DNA from: Candidatus Kuenenia stuttgartensis
GTDB taxonomy: Bacteria > Planctomycetota > Planctomycetia > Isosphaerales > Isosphaeraceae
Direction: 5' to 3'
DNA length: 64,000 bases
Assembly: GCA_945865635.1 (NCBI GenBank)
Contig: CAMBEP010000004.1
Span: forward strand, 1 to 64,000
Both the position numbers and the translations under genes were made by a program. Every line of letters begins with the position of its first letter. Position 1 is the stretch's first letter. A model generated the notes under the pieces. The model searched no databases. It was not told the origin of the DNA and saw only the letters and a program-made list of their open reading frames with translations. Of the stretch, positions 27,129-36,244 are shown piece after piece.

Positions 27129-27335
27129 AATACCGGGGCTCCTGAAAGGTCGTCAAAAAGCTCATTAAAGAGCAAGCGGGAAGCTGAGCGGATATGAGGA
27201 TGACACGGCCTGGGGATTGATTCTTTTACTATCTTACATTGATTTTCTCGTGATCGAAATCGAAGAATGATATAGTTGACCGAAATATATGTCTGGAAGG
27301 CCTGTCAGAATTGCCAGAGATGAGGAGCCTCAGCC

Positions 27336-28118
27336 TTGCGTCGCGCCATCATTAGCGACATCCACGGGAATCTTGAAGCGCTCGAGGTTGTCCTGGCGGA
27401 TATTGAGTCATCCGGAATAGAGTCCATCCACTGCTTGGGCGACATCGTGGGCTATGGCCCCAACCCACGCGAGTGCCTTGATTTAGTGATGGCCAAATGC
27501 AGCCTTTGCCTGCTTGGTAACCATGACATGGGCGCCTTGTGCGACCCGGAAGGGTTCAACATGAACGCCGAAAGGGCGATCTTCTGGACCCGCGAGCAGC
27601 TTGAACGGACGGACGACCCCAAAAACCAGAGTCGCCTTGAATTTCTTGGAGGCTTGCCACGATTCCATCAGGACGGCCAGTTTCTGTTCGTTCATGGTTC
27701 GCCGAGAAACCCACTTTCGGAATACGTCTTTCCGGACGATGTCTACAATCACCGCAAAATCGAACGGCTTTTTACACTCGTTGAAAACTATTGCTTCCAG
27801 GGGCACACGCACATCCCCGGGGTGTTTACAGAAACCCATCAATTTCTTATTCCCAGCGACTTTGGATACGAAATTGTGCTCGATCAGGGCAAGGCCATGG
27901 TCAATGTTGGGTCGGTCGGGCAGCCCCGCGACCGCGACCGCCGATCGTGCTATCTGATTTTGGACGATGGGATCGAGAATTTGGGTGAAGAGCCTCGTCA
28001 TGCTCCCAAATTGACCTATCGAAGGCTCGAATATCCGTTCGAAATCACTCGCCAAAAAATCCACGCCATTACCTCGCTGGATGCCTTTCTCGGTGATCGG
28101 CTGGCTGTGGGGCATTGA
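27336..28118 (+). CDS. Calcineurin-like metallophosphoesterase, YfcE/DR1281-like
   Basis: This 260-residue protein has the full set of metallophosphoesterase motifs: SDIHGNLEAL, CLGDIVGYGPNPREC, LLGNHDMG, FVHGSP and FQGHTHIPG, then NVGSVGQPRD near the C-terminus. It binds two divalent metals and should hydrolyse a phosphoester; the natural substrate is unknown. The start is a TTG at 27336, supported by GAGGAG 8 bp upstream and by the family beginning exactly there (RRAIISDIHGN). It is divergent from tsaB and 96 bp before the yidC region, possibly cotranscribed with yidC. Confidence 0.9.
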   Translation: MRRAIISDIHGNLEALEVVLADIESSGIESIHCLGDIVGYGPNPRECLDLVMAKCSLCLLGNHDMGALCDPEGFNMNAERAIFWTREQLERTDDPKNQSRLEFLGGLPRFHQDGQFLFVHGSPRNPLSEYVFPDDVYNHRKIERLFTLVENYCFQGHTHIPGVFTETHQFLIPSDFGYEIVLDQGKAMVNVGSVGQPRDRDRRSCYLILDDGIENLGEEPRHAPKLTYRRLEYPFEITRQKIHAITSLDAFLGDRLAVGH

Positions 28119-28234
28119 CGAACTGGACCTGCCTGAATCTATCATAGAGATCGCAATACGTCGGTTAACGACGATTCGTCTTCGATCCGGCGAATCGATT
28201 TGGTCTATTTCCCGTGACTGGACTTGAGTTGAGA

Positions 28235-30355
28235 ATGAACGAGCAGAAGCGGTTTTTCCTTTTCCTCATGATTTCGTTCCTGACCATGTTTGGTCTTCAG
28301 ATCGCTCTTGAGCGTGCCGGCTATTTCCCGAAACCTGACCCCCAGGCCAAAGCCAAATCCGATGCCGCCAAAAAGGCGGCTGAAATTGCTCAGATTCCGC
28401 CACCAGCCAAGACCGCTGACTCAAAGCCTGCTGACCCAAAGGCGGTAGACGCGAACAAACCGACCATCACCGCAGCGCTCAAAGAGAGTTTCAAAGCCGA
28501 AACAATTGAGATCGGTTCCACGGATCCTGATTCCGGTTATAAGCTCAAAATCCGATTGCCGAATCGTGGGGCAGGTATTGCCCTGGCCGAGAGTTCTCAG
28601 TTTGCAGAGGATCACCTGCCTGGGCAGGACACCAAGGAACGACTCAAACTGATTCAGACCGAGATCGAGTCGCCTGATAGCCTGACTTTGGAAATTCGTA
28701 ACATTGATGGCGAAGAAAAGCCGATCAACCTGGCGAATATCAACTGGGAAGTCCTGCGCGATACGCCCGCATCCAGCCCGGTCTCGATTTTGGGCGATGT
28801 TCAGAAGGTCAGTTTTCGGCATGCCTCGCTTGATGTTCCAGGCCTCACGATCATCAAGACTTACCGGCTAACAAAGGGCCGCGACGATGTTTCTTTGGAA
28901 ATCAAACTCGAAAGTGTTCAGGATCATAGCGTTACGTATCGCCTGCTTGGCCCTTATGGCCTGCCTTTGGAAGGTCAGTGGTACAGCTATACCTATCGCG
29001 ACCTGTTTTTTGCACCTGCCGACCCAAATGCGAGTCTGATTAGCCGGACATCTGCAAATGTTGCGAAGTCGTCGGACCCGACATCAGGCTATCCGCTGGA
29101 GCAGGTCACAACACCGATTCGGTTCGCGGGTGTGGAAACCCAGTATTTCGCTAACTTTGTGGAATTAAAACCAGCGGCTGGCACAGAGTCCAACTGGATA
29201 GCCGATGCGACCGAACGCCTGGTCGGCCCTGTACCGGTCGACCCGAACAAGTCCAATATCACCGTCAGCCTGACCACCAAGCCCGTAAGGCTTGCTCCCA
29301 ATGTGCCTGTAGTGCATGAATACTCGGTCTTTATGGGATCAAAAACGAAACAGGTTTTGATGCCCTACAACGCCATCGAGCTGACGACTTATCGGCGAGG
29401 CTGGGCTGTGCCGGGCTCGCGTCTGCTGGCCCGATCGTTCATTAGCCCTCTTTTGGAAACCACCTATTCTGCCACCAAATCATTCTTCGGCCTGTTTGGG
29501 GCCAAGCGGGGCAGCTATGGTCTGGCCATTATTCTGCTCACGGCTGTGGTTCGGTCCATGATTTTTCCGCTCTCGCGTAAACAGGCCATTACTGCCAAAC
29601 GCATGCAGGAACTGGCTCCCCAGATGGCTTTGATCAAAGAGAAGTACAAGGAGGATCGCGAACGTCAGGGCCGCGAAACGATGGACTTGTACAAACAGGC
29701 AGGAGTCAATCCATTTTCGGGCTGCCTGATCGCCATGATTCAGTTGCCCGTTTTCATGGGTCTGTGGCAGACGCTCAATAACAGTGTTGCCTTGCGGCAT
29801 GCCCCCTTCTTGTATATTGATAATCTGGCAGCGCCTGACGCGCTCTTCCAATTTCCGGGCACAGTGCCGTTTCTGGGCGATTATTTCAATATTCTGCCCT
29901 TGGTCTCTGTGATCCTGATGTACATCCAAATGAAGCTCTTCTCGCCTCCACCCGCCACCGAAGAGGCGGAAATGCAGCAGAAGATGTTCTCTGTCATGAT
30001 GGTCTTCATGAGCTTCATGTTCTATAAGGTTCCGTCCGGGCTCGGCCTCTATTTCATTACGTCGAGCCTCTGGGCGCTTGGCGAGCGACTCCTTCTGCCA
30101 AAGCTCGTGAAATCCGGCCCTGCACTGGTGCTTTCGACAAACACCGCCACGACTTCCGGATCGTCGTCCACAAAACCCTCCTCCAGAGGTGAGAATTCTG
30201 CCTCCAAACCTGCGGCCACAGGCTGGCGAGCCAAATGGCAGGAGCTGCTCTCAGAGGCAGAAAAACAGAGAACGATCCAGAACGAAGATAAAAAGCAAAA
30301 TCTGCCAAAAGGTGGAGTCAGCAAGGACCGGCCCAATCGAGGCAAGCGTGGATGA
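28235..30355 (+). CDS. yidC: Membrane protein insertase YidC
   Basis: YidC inserts and folds inner-membrane proteins, alone or with the Sec translocon. The 706-residue product follows the diderm layout: an N-terminal transmembrane segment (FFLFLMISFLTMFGLQIAL), a large periplasmic beta domain of about 350 residues, and the conserved five-helix core. The core includes LAIILLTAVVRSMIFPLS, the coiled-coil hairpin (RMQELAPQMALIKEKYKEDR), PFSGCLIAMIQLPVFMGLW and MFYKVPSGLGLYFITSS. The C-terminal 100 residues are Ser/Lys-rich, as in ribosome-binding tails. The ATG at 28235 is preferred to a GTG seven codons earlier. mnmE follows by 27 bp, a common arrangement. Confidence 0.95.
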   Translation: MNEQKRFFLFLMISFLTMFGLQIALERAGYFPKPDPQAKAKSDAAKKAAEIAQIPPPAKTADSKPADPKAVDANKPTITAALKESFKAETIEIGSTDPDSGYKLKIRLPNRGAGIALAESSQFAEDHLPGQDTKERLKLIQTEIESPDSLTLEIRNIDGEEKPINLANINWEVLRDTPASSPVSILGDVQKVSFRHASLDVPGLTIIKTYRLTKGRDDVSLEIKLESVQDHSVTYRLLGPYGLPLEGQWYSYTYRDLFFAPADPNASLISRTSANVAKSSDPTSGYPLEQVTTPIRFAGVETQYFANFVELKPAAGTESNWIADATERLVGPVPVDPNKSNITVSLTTKPVRLAPNVPVVHEYSVFMGSKTKQVLMPYNAIELTTYRRGWAVPGSRLLARSFISPLLETTYSATKSFFGLFGAKRGSYGLAIILLTAVVRSMIFPLSRKQAITAKRMQELAPQMALIKEKYKEDRERQGRETMDLYKQAGVNPFSGCLIAMIQLPVFMGLWQTLNNSVALRHAPFLYIDNLAAPDALFQFPGTVPFLGDYFNILPLVSVILMYIQMKLFSPPPATEEAEMQQKMFSVMMVFMSFMFYKVPSGLGLYFITSSLWALGERLLLPKLVKSGPALVLSTNTATTSGSSSTKPSSRGENSASKPAATGWRAKWQELLSEAEKQRTIQNEDKKQNLPKGGVSKDRPNRGKRG

Positions 30356-30382
30356 TCGGCGCCCGGCCTGTCGGATCGACCG

Positions 30383-31765
30383 ATGAAAAACCTTGAGACC
30401 TCAGACACCATTGTGGCGATCTCAAGCCCGCCAGGGCCATCCTGTCGCAGCATTGTGCGATTGAGTGGCCCTTTGGCCTGGAGCTTGTCAGATTTTGGAT
30501 TTTATTCAGGCCAGGTGGCCAAGCCCAGCTTTCCCAAGGCTTTGGCAGTGGAATGGGCTTCGCAGAAATCTCAATTTCAATGCCGGGTCCAACTCCAATT
30601 CTGGCCGGAACGTCGCAGTTATACGGGACAGGAGCTTGTGGAATGGCATTTGCCAGGCCCAAATCCGCTCGCGGAAAAATTGGTCAACGAGTTGATCGAC
30701 CGGGGCGCAAGGCCTGCAGAGCCCGGCGAATTTTCGTTTCGTGCGTTTATGTCCGGCAGAATCGATTTGACTCAGGCGGAAGCCGTGGCAGGACTGTTTC
30801 AAGCCACCAGTCCAGCCCAGCTTGAAGTCGCCCTTGATCAACTTGCAGGCGGCCTTGCCAATCGGGTCAACCGACTTCGCGGGCGACTTCTGGACTTGCT
30901 CGCCTGGCTTGAGGCGACCCTTGATTTTATTGAAGAATCGGACGTGAGCCCGATCACCCGAAACCTGATCGGCGAGGAGCTTCGCGGATCCGCATGGGAG
31001 CTTTCCAACATTGCCGATCAATGGGCGGCACGGGAGTCGGGCCCTGCCCTTGCAAAGGTCTTGCTCGTGGGCCGCCCAAATGCTGGTAAAAGCCGTCTCT
31101 TCAATGCCTTGGCAGATCATGCCCAGGCCCTTGTTTCAGAGGTTGCTGGCACAACACGAGACTATCTTGAAGCCACAATCAAGCTGCCCGGCGGAATGGA
31201 ATTGACGATTGTGGATACGGCAGGTTTGGGCGAGTCCAAAGATCACTTCGAGCAAAATTCCCAAACACTTGGGTTGCGGCAACAACAATTGGCCGACTTG
31301 CTCCTCGTCTGCTTGCCAGTCGACCAGGAGGCAGACGACCTGAGCGAGCTCCTCATTCTATTTCCGCCCGGACTGCCTCGGCTGATCGTTCGTACAAAAG
31401 CCGATTTGCCACTTGCTGGCCATCATCCCGACACATCGTCTCCCAATCAGGGCGTGCTGCGTGTCAGTGCCGCCTCTGGTTCAGGGCTCGAATCTTTGAA
31501 GGCTGCCATTCTGGATCAGATTCAGCAGGAATCGGCCAACACGGGGGCTGTCATTGCCACGACCAGAGCCAGAACGCGCGATGCTCTGATCAGTGCCTCC
31601 AGGGCTTTGGAAAATTCGGCCCAGACGGTTGCGGATGATCGAGGCGATGAGCTGGTGGCCATGGACTTGCGTTCAGCAATCGAATCGCTCGACATTGTGA
31701 CTGGCCGAGACGTTACGGAAGAAACGCTTGACCGGGTCTTCAGCCGATTCTGCATTGGCAAGTAG
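30383..31765 (+). CDS. mnmE: tRNA modification GTPase MnmE
   Basis: MnmE works with MnmG to put the cmnm5 group on wobble uridines of tRNA, using methylene-tetrahydrofolate. The 460-residue product has the N-terminal TrmE domain (DTIVAISSPPGPS, GEFSFRAFMSGRIDLTQAE), an inserted Ras-like G domain with P-loop GRPNAGKSRL, switch region TTRDYLE, DTAGLGE and RTKAD, and the C-terminal FCIGK that ends all MnmE proteins. The G domain loops look intact. It is cotranscribed with yidC, 27 bp upstream, and faces the convergent carboxypeptidase gene. Confidence 0.95.
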   Translation: MKNLETSDTIVAISSPPGPSCRSIVRLSGPLAWSLSDFGFYSGQVAKPSFPKALAVEWASQKSQFQCRVQLQFWPERRSYTGQELVEWHLPGPNPLAEKLVNELIDRGARPAEPGEFSFRAFMSGRIDLTQAEAVAGLFQATSPAQLEVALDQLAGGLANRVNRLRGRLLDLLAWLEATLDFIEESDVSPITRNLIGEELRGSAWELSNIADQWAARESGPALAKVLLVGRPNAGKSRLFNALADHAQALVSEVAGTTRDYLEATIKLPGGMELTIVDTAGLGESKDHFEQNSQTLGLRQQQLADLLLVCLPVDQEADDLSELLILFPPGLPRLIVRTKADLPLAGHHPDTSSPNQGVLRVSAASGSGLESLKAAILDQIQQESANTGAVIATTRARTRDALISASRALENSAQTVADDRGDELVAMDLRSAIESLDIVTGRDVTEETLDRVFSRFCIGK

Positions 31766-31841
31766 CAGAAAGGCTCGGTTCTCAGTGGCCCTAAAACGAA
31801 CCCGGACCAGATTAAATCGCCTTACGCCATGCCCAAGACGA

Positions 31842-33530
31842 TCATGAACCAGAAGGCTTGCCAACGGTGCTTGAGTTTGGCTTGCCTAGATCGGTTTTTA
31901 GGATTGGCGGACAGTTTAAGTATATCCATTCACTGATCTTACCAAGAAGTTTGCCAGCGACGGTTGCATTTACGGCTGGCTTCTCCGCGCCTTCAGCGAG
32001 TCTGATTGGGACATTGTTTACGAAGACACAATACGCCAGTTTTCGGTCGTGGATGGTCTCCATATAGCCTGCCAAGGCTTTGCTTGTGAGGATCGTATTT
32101 CCTGTCAGCTCATTCTCAAGGTAATATGTGCCTGTTTTGGCATGTGCGTGGCCCCGGGCAGGGCTGGTGGGTTCGACAGATTTTGCAAGCGTTCCGTCCC
32201 TTCCCAAAACTGGCATGGCTTCAAAATAAGCACTATAGCCTGGCCTTTTCTGCATCGATAACAGAAGGTCAACCGTGGCCCGGGGGGTCACAAGATCGGC
32301 TCTCGCGCCCCCTGCACCGCCCCCAAAACTGATCGATTCCGGCTTCACTCCAAGTCCCGTCAAAAGTTTGCCTTGAATCCTCAGACCTTCATTTGCTGTG
32401 GTTTTGCCATCTGCAACCGCCAATAATGATGGCAGGGTGCTGGCATACAAATTGTGGCTGACTTTGAGAATGATTTTGACATACTCGCGGAGTGCTGGCG
32501 AGACATATTCGGCCTGATTCGGAAGCTTGGCAACATCGGCTTTGGCCGGCAGGCTTGCCGGTTCCTGCATGGCCAGATGTGAAGCCGCCACTTTGATGCC
32601 CGATTTGCGAAGGCTCTCAATAAACAGGCTGCGGGCCCAGGATGCCGGATCCGCCACCTCAAAATTTCTCACAAGGTCTTTCTTGCCAGCAGGAATTGTG
32701 CCACGAACCATGACCGATCGCGGACCCACGGTGTTAATGTAGATGCTGATAGGCTTATCTTTTTCGACTGTGGCGACCTGAAAATCAACAGCCATGGCCG
32801 TCGTTTCAGGCACAAGTGTGAATGTGGCAGTCTCCCCCGGCCTTGCCCCGGCAGAGATCAGGACGTCTACCAGATTGTCGTTGATCGTGATCGGAGAAAC
32901 ATGACGCGGGCCGCTGCCACTTGAGGGAGAGAGCTGGAACAGGCGGTCGTCGACCAGTACATCGCCCGCCACCTGCTTCACGCCTGATTTGAGGATCGTC
33001 TTGGCAAGCTCCTGAAAGGCGTGCAATGGGTCGGCCTTGACCAGAGCGGCATTGTCGCCACCATAGGTGTGGTCGCTCTCTTCGAACAGCATGGATCCGT
33101 TGGCGGCTGTGCGGCCACCCATGGCCATGTCGCCACTGGCCACAAGAATCAGGTCGCCTCTGAGAATCGAGAGATTGTCGATCTCGCCGCGGCGTTTGAC
33201 GGCGGTTTTAAACCGGTAATCCGGGCCCAGTTTCTCTAGCGCTGCCGCCGTGGAAAACAGCTTTGTGACTGAGGCGGGGGCAAACAGGCGATCGGCATTG
33301 TGTTCGAATAAAACCTGATGGGTCGCAATGTCAACCACAAGCAGGCCCCATTGGCCATTTTCAAAGCCTGGAGTTTTGGTCAGTTGTATCAGTCCATCAT
33401 GAAATGGGTCAGCGGATTGCGCATGCGGACCCATGGCAAGGCTTAAAGCAATGATCAAAATTGCAGGCAGAAATCCGGAGACAAGGCGCCTCATGACCAA
33501 ACTGCGGAAACATTGCAATGAGAGTGGCAT
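31842..33530 (-). CDS. dacB: D-alanyl-D-alanine carboxypeptidase, PBP4/DacB family
   Basis: Class C penicillin-binding protein 4 enzymes remove the terminal D-Ala of peptidoglycan peptides and cut cross-links in the periplasm. The 562-residue product has a signal segment (FLPAILIIALSLAMGPHAQS), the SVTK box (Ser87 nucleophile, Lys90), a large insertion domain typical of DacB, SHN in LKVSHNLYAS, and KTG in HAKTGTYYLE. The presence of all three active-site motifs fits with reports that many planctomycetes have peptidoglycan. Start choice is uncertain between 33530 and an ATG at 33494. It lies 54 bp behind the cysteine desulfurase gene and may be the last gene of the SAM-controlled unit, although its function is unrelated. 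Confidence 0.9.
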   Translation of the reverse strand: MPLSLQCFRSLVMRRLVSGFLPAILIIALSLAMGPHAQSADPFHDGLIQLTKTPGFENGQWGLLVVDIATHQVLFEHNADRLFAPASVTKLFSTAAALEKLGPDYRFKTAVKRRGEIDNLSILRGDLILVASGDMAMGGRTAANGSMLFEESDHTYGGDNAALVKADPLHAFQELAKTILKSGVKQVAGDVLVDDRLFQLSPSSGSGPRHVSPITINDNLVDVLISAGARPGETATFTLVPETTAMAVDFQVATVEKDKPISIYINTVGPRSVMVRGTIPAGKKDLVRNFEVADPASWARSLFIESLRKSGIKVAASHLAMQEPASLPAKADVAKLPNQAEYVSPALREYVKIILKVSHNLYASTLPSLLAVADGKTTANEGLRIQGKLLTGLGVKPESISFGGGAGGARADLVTPRATVDLLLSMQKRPGYSAYFEAMPVLGRDGTLAKSVEPTSPARGHAHAKTGTYYLENELTGNTILTSKALAGYMETIHDRKLAYCVFVNNVPIRLAEGAEKPAVNATVAGKLLGKISEWIYLNCPPILKTDLGKPNSSTVGKPSGS

Positions 33531-33584
33531 GAATTACCCCGAAAAGTGTGATCGATCTAAGGGTGAGTGAGGGGTGGTGGTCGA

Positions 33585-34736
33585 TTAAATCAGGCTGTCC
33601 GTGATGTCAGAAAGGGCGCTGAGGAAAGTGTCAATATCGGATTCGGTATTGAACGGCCCGGGGCTGATGCGCAGGAGGCCGTCCGGGAAGCTGCCCAATC
33701 GCTTGTGAATGTAAGGGGCACAGTGCAGGCCTGGGCGTATGGCGATTGCAAAGGAGGTGTCAAGAATGGCACCAAGCTCTGAAGGAGCAAGCCCTTGAGG
33801 TGGCCTGAGGGAGAGTGCTCCGACATGCCGGGCGGGATCCCAGGCACCAGCGATGCCCCAGAGGTCGGAATGATCCGAGACCCAGTCGACAACCGTCTGA
33901 AGCAGTTGGACTTCATGGATCCGGCTGGCTTCCACACCTCGTTGCAGCACCCACTCCAGGCCAGCTTTAAGCCCCGCCAGGCCGAGCACATTGGGCGTGC
34001 CGCCTTCGAGCTTGTAAGGCATTGTGTCGGGCTGTGTTTCTGTCGAGGAATCGCCGCCAGTTCCCCCCTCTCGCCAAGGCCGAAGGCTGACACGTGGGCC
34101 CACATACAACGCGCCGGTCCCGGTCGGCCCGTAAAGGGCTTTATGGCCGGGGAAAGCGAGCATATCGATTGGCAGTCGGGAGAGGTTGATATCGATCACC
34201 CCTGCGGACTGAGCCGCATCAAGCAGCATGAATCCACCGGCTGCCCGCACGGCATGGGCGATTGGCTCGATGGGTTGGACGGTTCCCAGCACATTCGCCG
34301 CGTGTGTGAGAACAACCAGCCTGGTCTCAGGCGTGATGGCCGCCACGACCTCTTCAGGATTGAGATATCCATCGTGGGACTCCACACGTGTGAGTCTGAT
34401 CTGGCCGAGCTTTTCAAGGGCTCGCAGGGGGCGGCTGACCGAGTTGTGCTCAAGATCGCTGGTGATGACATGATCGCCCGAATTCACAAGCCCCTTGATG
34501 GCCATGTTGAGGGCATCGGTGCAATTCAGGGTGAATACCCAGCGGTCGGGCGATTCGCCTTGAAAGAGCGTGTTGAGCAGGTGCCGGGTGTCGTCCAGAA
34601 TCCGTTCCGAAGCGAGGGCCATGCGATGGCCGGACCGGCCTGGATTCGCCAGCGAATGGCGAGCAAAGTGGTCCATCGCCTGATAAACAGACTCAGGCTT
34701 GGGAAAACTGGTGGCGGCATTGTCCAGATAAATCAT
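33585..34736 (-). CDS. Cysteine desulfurase (class V aminotransferase family)
   Basis: The 383-residue PLP enzyme should take sulfur from cysteine as an enzyme persulfide. It shows the N-terminal IYLDNAATSFPKP, the histidine block TSDLEHNSV, DAAQSAG, the PLP lysine in FPGHKALYGPTG, and the active cysteine in RPGLHCAPYIHK. This is the group-II (SufS/CsdA-like) pattern. The gene begins 9 bp after the adenylyltransferase gene, which argues that the sulfur goes to the ThiS/MoaD-like carrier encoded two genes upstream rather than to iron-sulfur clusters. No suf or isc genes are near. Confidence 0.9.
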   Translation of the reverse strand: MIYLDNAATSFPKPESVYQAMDHFARHSLANPGRSGHRMALASERILDDTRHLLNTLFQGESPDRWVFTLNCTDALNMAIKGLVNSGDHVITSDLEHNSVSRPLRALEKLGQIRLTRVESHDGYLNPEEVVAAITPETRLVVLTHAANVLGTVQPIEPIAHAVRAAGGFMLLDAAQSAGVIDINLSRLPIDMLAFPGHKALYGPTGTGALYVGPRVSLRPWREGGTGGDSSTETQPDTMPYKLEGGTPNVLGLAGLKAGLEWVLQRGVEASRIHEVQLLQTVVDWVSDHSDLWGIAGAWDPARHVGALSLRPPQGLAPSELGAILDTSFAIAIRPGLHCAPYIHKRLGSFPDGLLRISPGPFNTESDIDTFLSALSDITDSLI

Positions 34737-34745
34737 CGCTGGTCG

Positions 34746-35849
34746 TCAACTTCCCAGAAATTGTGCATAAAGCGACTTGGCCTTGGCGATGTCGTTGGTG
34801 CCTTTGATGATCGCCCGGCCGTCGGGAAAGACCGTGAATTCATGGCCTTCCGTCTCAAAACGCAGCATAAACGCATTGTGACGCACATTGCCGATCTCGC
34901 TCAGTCGTGATGCCATCTCCTGGAAGTCCAGAATATCGTCGCGCCGGGTCGAAATCTGAACCGCATTGCGGCCACAAAGTGTGGTGGTCTGGGAGCCCAT
35001 GGTTCCATCCAGCCACTCAAATTTTCCATGACGGCAGGTCGGGCAGTCGACCTTGCCCAGCAGGGCAGCCACTTTCAACTGGCGGAACGACCAGTTCCAG
35101 AGATCGACCATGATCAGGTCGCGATTGAGCGAATCCGTCTTGCCGGAAAGAATCTTCAACGCCTCAATCGCTTCAAACGAAGCAATCGTGGAGACAGCAG
35201 GCCCCAAAACGCCAGCCGTTTCACAGGTCGGAGTCATGCCGGGCGGCGGCGAGGTTTCCACCACACAGCGCAGGCATGGGGTCTTGCCGGGAATGATGGT
35301 CATGGTCTGGCCCTCAGAGCCGATCACTCCACCAAAAATCCATGGCTTGCCAAGCTTTACGGCGGCATCGTTGATGAGATATCGGGTCTCAAAATTGTCC
35401 GTTCCGTCCAGGATCAGGTCAACGTCCGATACCAGGCTCAGAATGTTGGTGTGATCAATGTCGGTCACCACGGCTTCAACCGTAATCTGGCTATTGATCA
35501 AACGCATTTTCCGCGCCGCGGCTTCGGCCTTGGGCAGGTTGGACGCCACATCGTCTTCATCGAACAGGATTTGACGCTGAAGGTTGTGGATTTCAATGAA
35601 GTCGCGATCCACCACACGAATAAAGCCGACGCCTGCCCTTGCCAGATGATTGGCCAGCACAGTTCCAAGCGCGCCGCACCCACAAATCGTCACACGCGAT
35701 GCGCTGATTCGCCGCTGACCCTCTTCGCCCAGTGGCCCAAAACGCATTTGCCGGCTGTATCGTTCGAGACTTTCAATCACGAGTGGCCCCAAAAACTGGT
35801 GTACCGATTCTCTATGGAGTGCGTTGCCTGTGCGGGCCCATTCGCACAT
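34746..35849 (-). CDS. E1-like adenylyltransferase of the MoeB/ThiF/HesA family
   Basis: This enzyme should adenylate the C-terminal glycine of the adjacent sulfur carrier. It has LERYSRQMRFGPLGEEGQ, the nucleotide loop ICGCGALGTVLANHLARAG, the DRDFIEIHNLQRQ segment, DGTDNFETRYLIND and two CxxC pairs (CLRC, CPTC) for structural zinc. About 80 C-terminal residues (CGRNAVQIS..., FPDGRAIIKGTNDIA) form the extra domain found in some MoeB/ThiF proteins. The frame opens at 35933 but would overlap the carrier gene. The ATG at 35849, 11 bp after the carrier stop, is chosen, and a GTG at 35780 is possible. The order carrier, activator, desulfurase makes a sulfur relay. Confidence 0.9.
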   Translation of the reverse strand: MCEWARTGNALHRESVHQFLGPLVIESLERYSRQMRFGPLGEEGQRRISASRVTICGCGALGTVLANHLARAGVGFIRVVDRDFIEIHNLQRQILFDEDDVASNLPKAEAAARKMRLINSQITVEAVVTDIDHTNILSLVSDVDLILDGTDNFETRYLINDAAVKLGKPWIFGGVIGSEGQTMTIIPGKTPCLRCVVETSPPPGMTPTCETAGVLGPAVSTIASFEAIEALKILSGKTDSLNRDLIMVDLWNWSFRQLKVAALLGKVDCPTCRHGKFEWLDGTMGSQTTTLCGRNAVQISTRRDDILDFQEMASRLSEIGNVRHNAFMLRFETEGHEFTVFPDGRAIIKGTNDIAKAKSLYAQFLGS

Positions 35850-35859
35850 CCCCCCCAAT

Positions 35860-36135
35860 TCAGACAGATCCACCCGCAACGGCTGGAATGATGCTGACTT
35901 CATCGGTGGGCGCAACCGGCGTGTCGAGATCATCCAGAAACCGGATGTCTTCGTTATTCACATAAACATTGACAAATCGTCGCAGGTCTTCGCCATCAAA
36001 CAGACGGGATCGCAGGTCAGGGTGATCAGAAGTCAGGCTGTTGAGAACTTCACCCACTGTGGCACCTGCCGCATTTGCGGAATCGTTGCCACCGGCATGA
36101 GGGCGGAGCGGAGTTGGGATTCGAACGAGTGGCAT
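35860..36135 (-). CDS. ThiS/MoaD-like sulfur carrier ending in Gly-Gly-Ser-Val
   Basis: The 91-residue protein is a beta-grasp sulfur carrier of the MoaD/CysO type, with TVGEVLNSLTSDHPDLRSRL, FVNVYVNNEDIRFLDDLDTP and EVSIIPAVAGG. In such carriers the C-terminal Gly-Gly is adenylated and turned into a thiocarboxylate. Here two further residues, Ser-Val, follow Gly-Gly before the TGA stop (codons GGT GGA TCT GTC read on the minus strand). The carrier would therefore need trimming by a peptidase before use. Similar tails are known on Pseudomonas QbsE and on Wolinella HcyS, which are trimmed by JAMM-type peptidases. It lies between thrC and the E1-like gene in the operon led by a SAM riboswitch. 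Confidence 0.9.
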   Translation of the reverse strand: MPLVRIPTPLRPHAGGNDSANAAGATVGEVLNSLTSDHPDLRSRLFDGEDLRRFVNVYVNNEDIRFLDDLDTPVAPTDEVSIIPAVAGGSV

Positions 36136-36244
36136 GTGTCAGTTCACTTTCTGATTGGATTCAGGAGACAGATTCATCATTCGCTTGAAACCGTTTCTGG
36201 ATTCAAGGCTTGAATGACGTTTGAGAGTTGGGAGGAAAACGCAG

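Noticed and set aside
36110..36135. tRNA-like GGGATTCGAAC sequence
   Set aside because: It resembles a tRNA T-arm, but it is the first codons of the sulfur carrier gene and no cloverleaf can be drawn.
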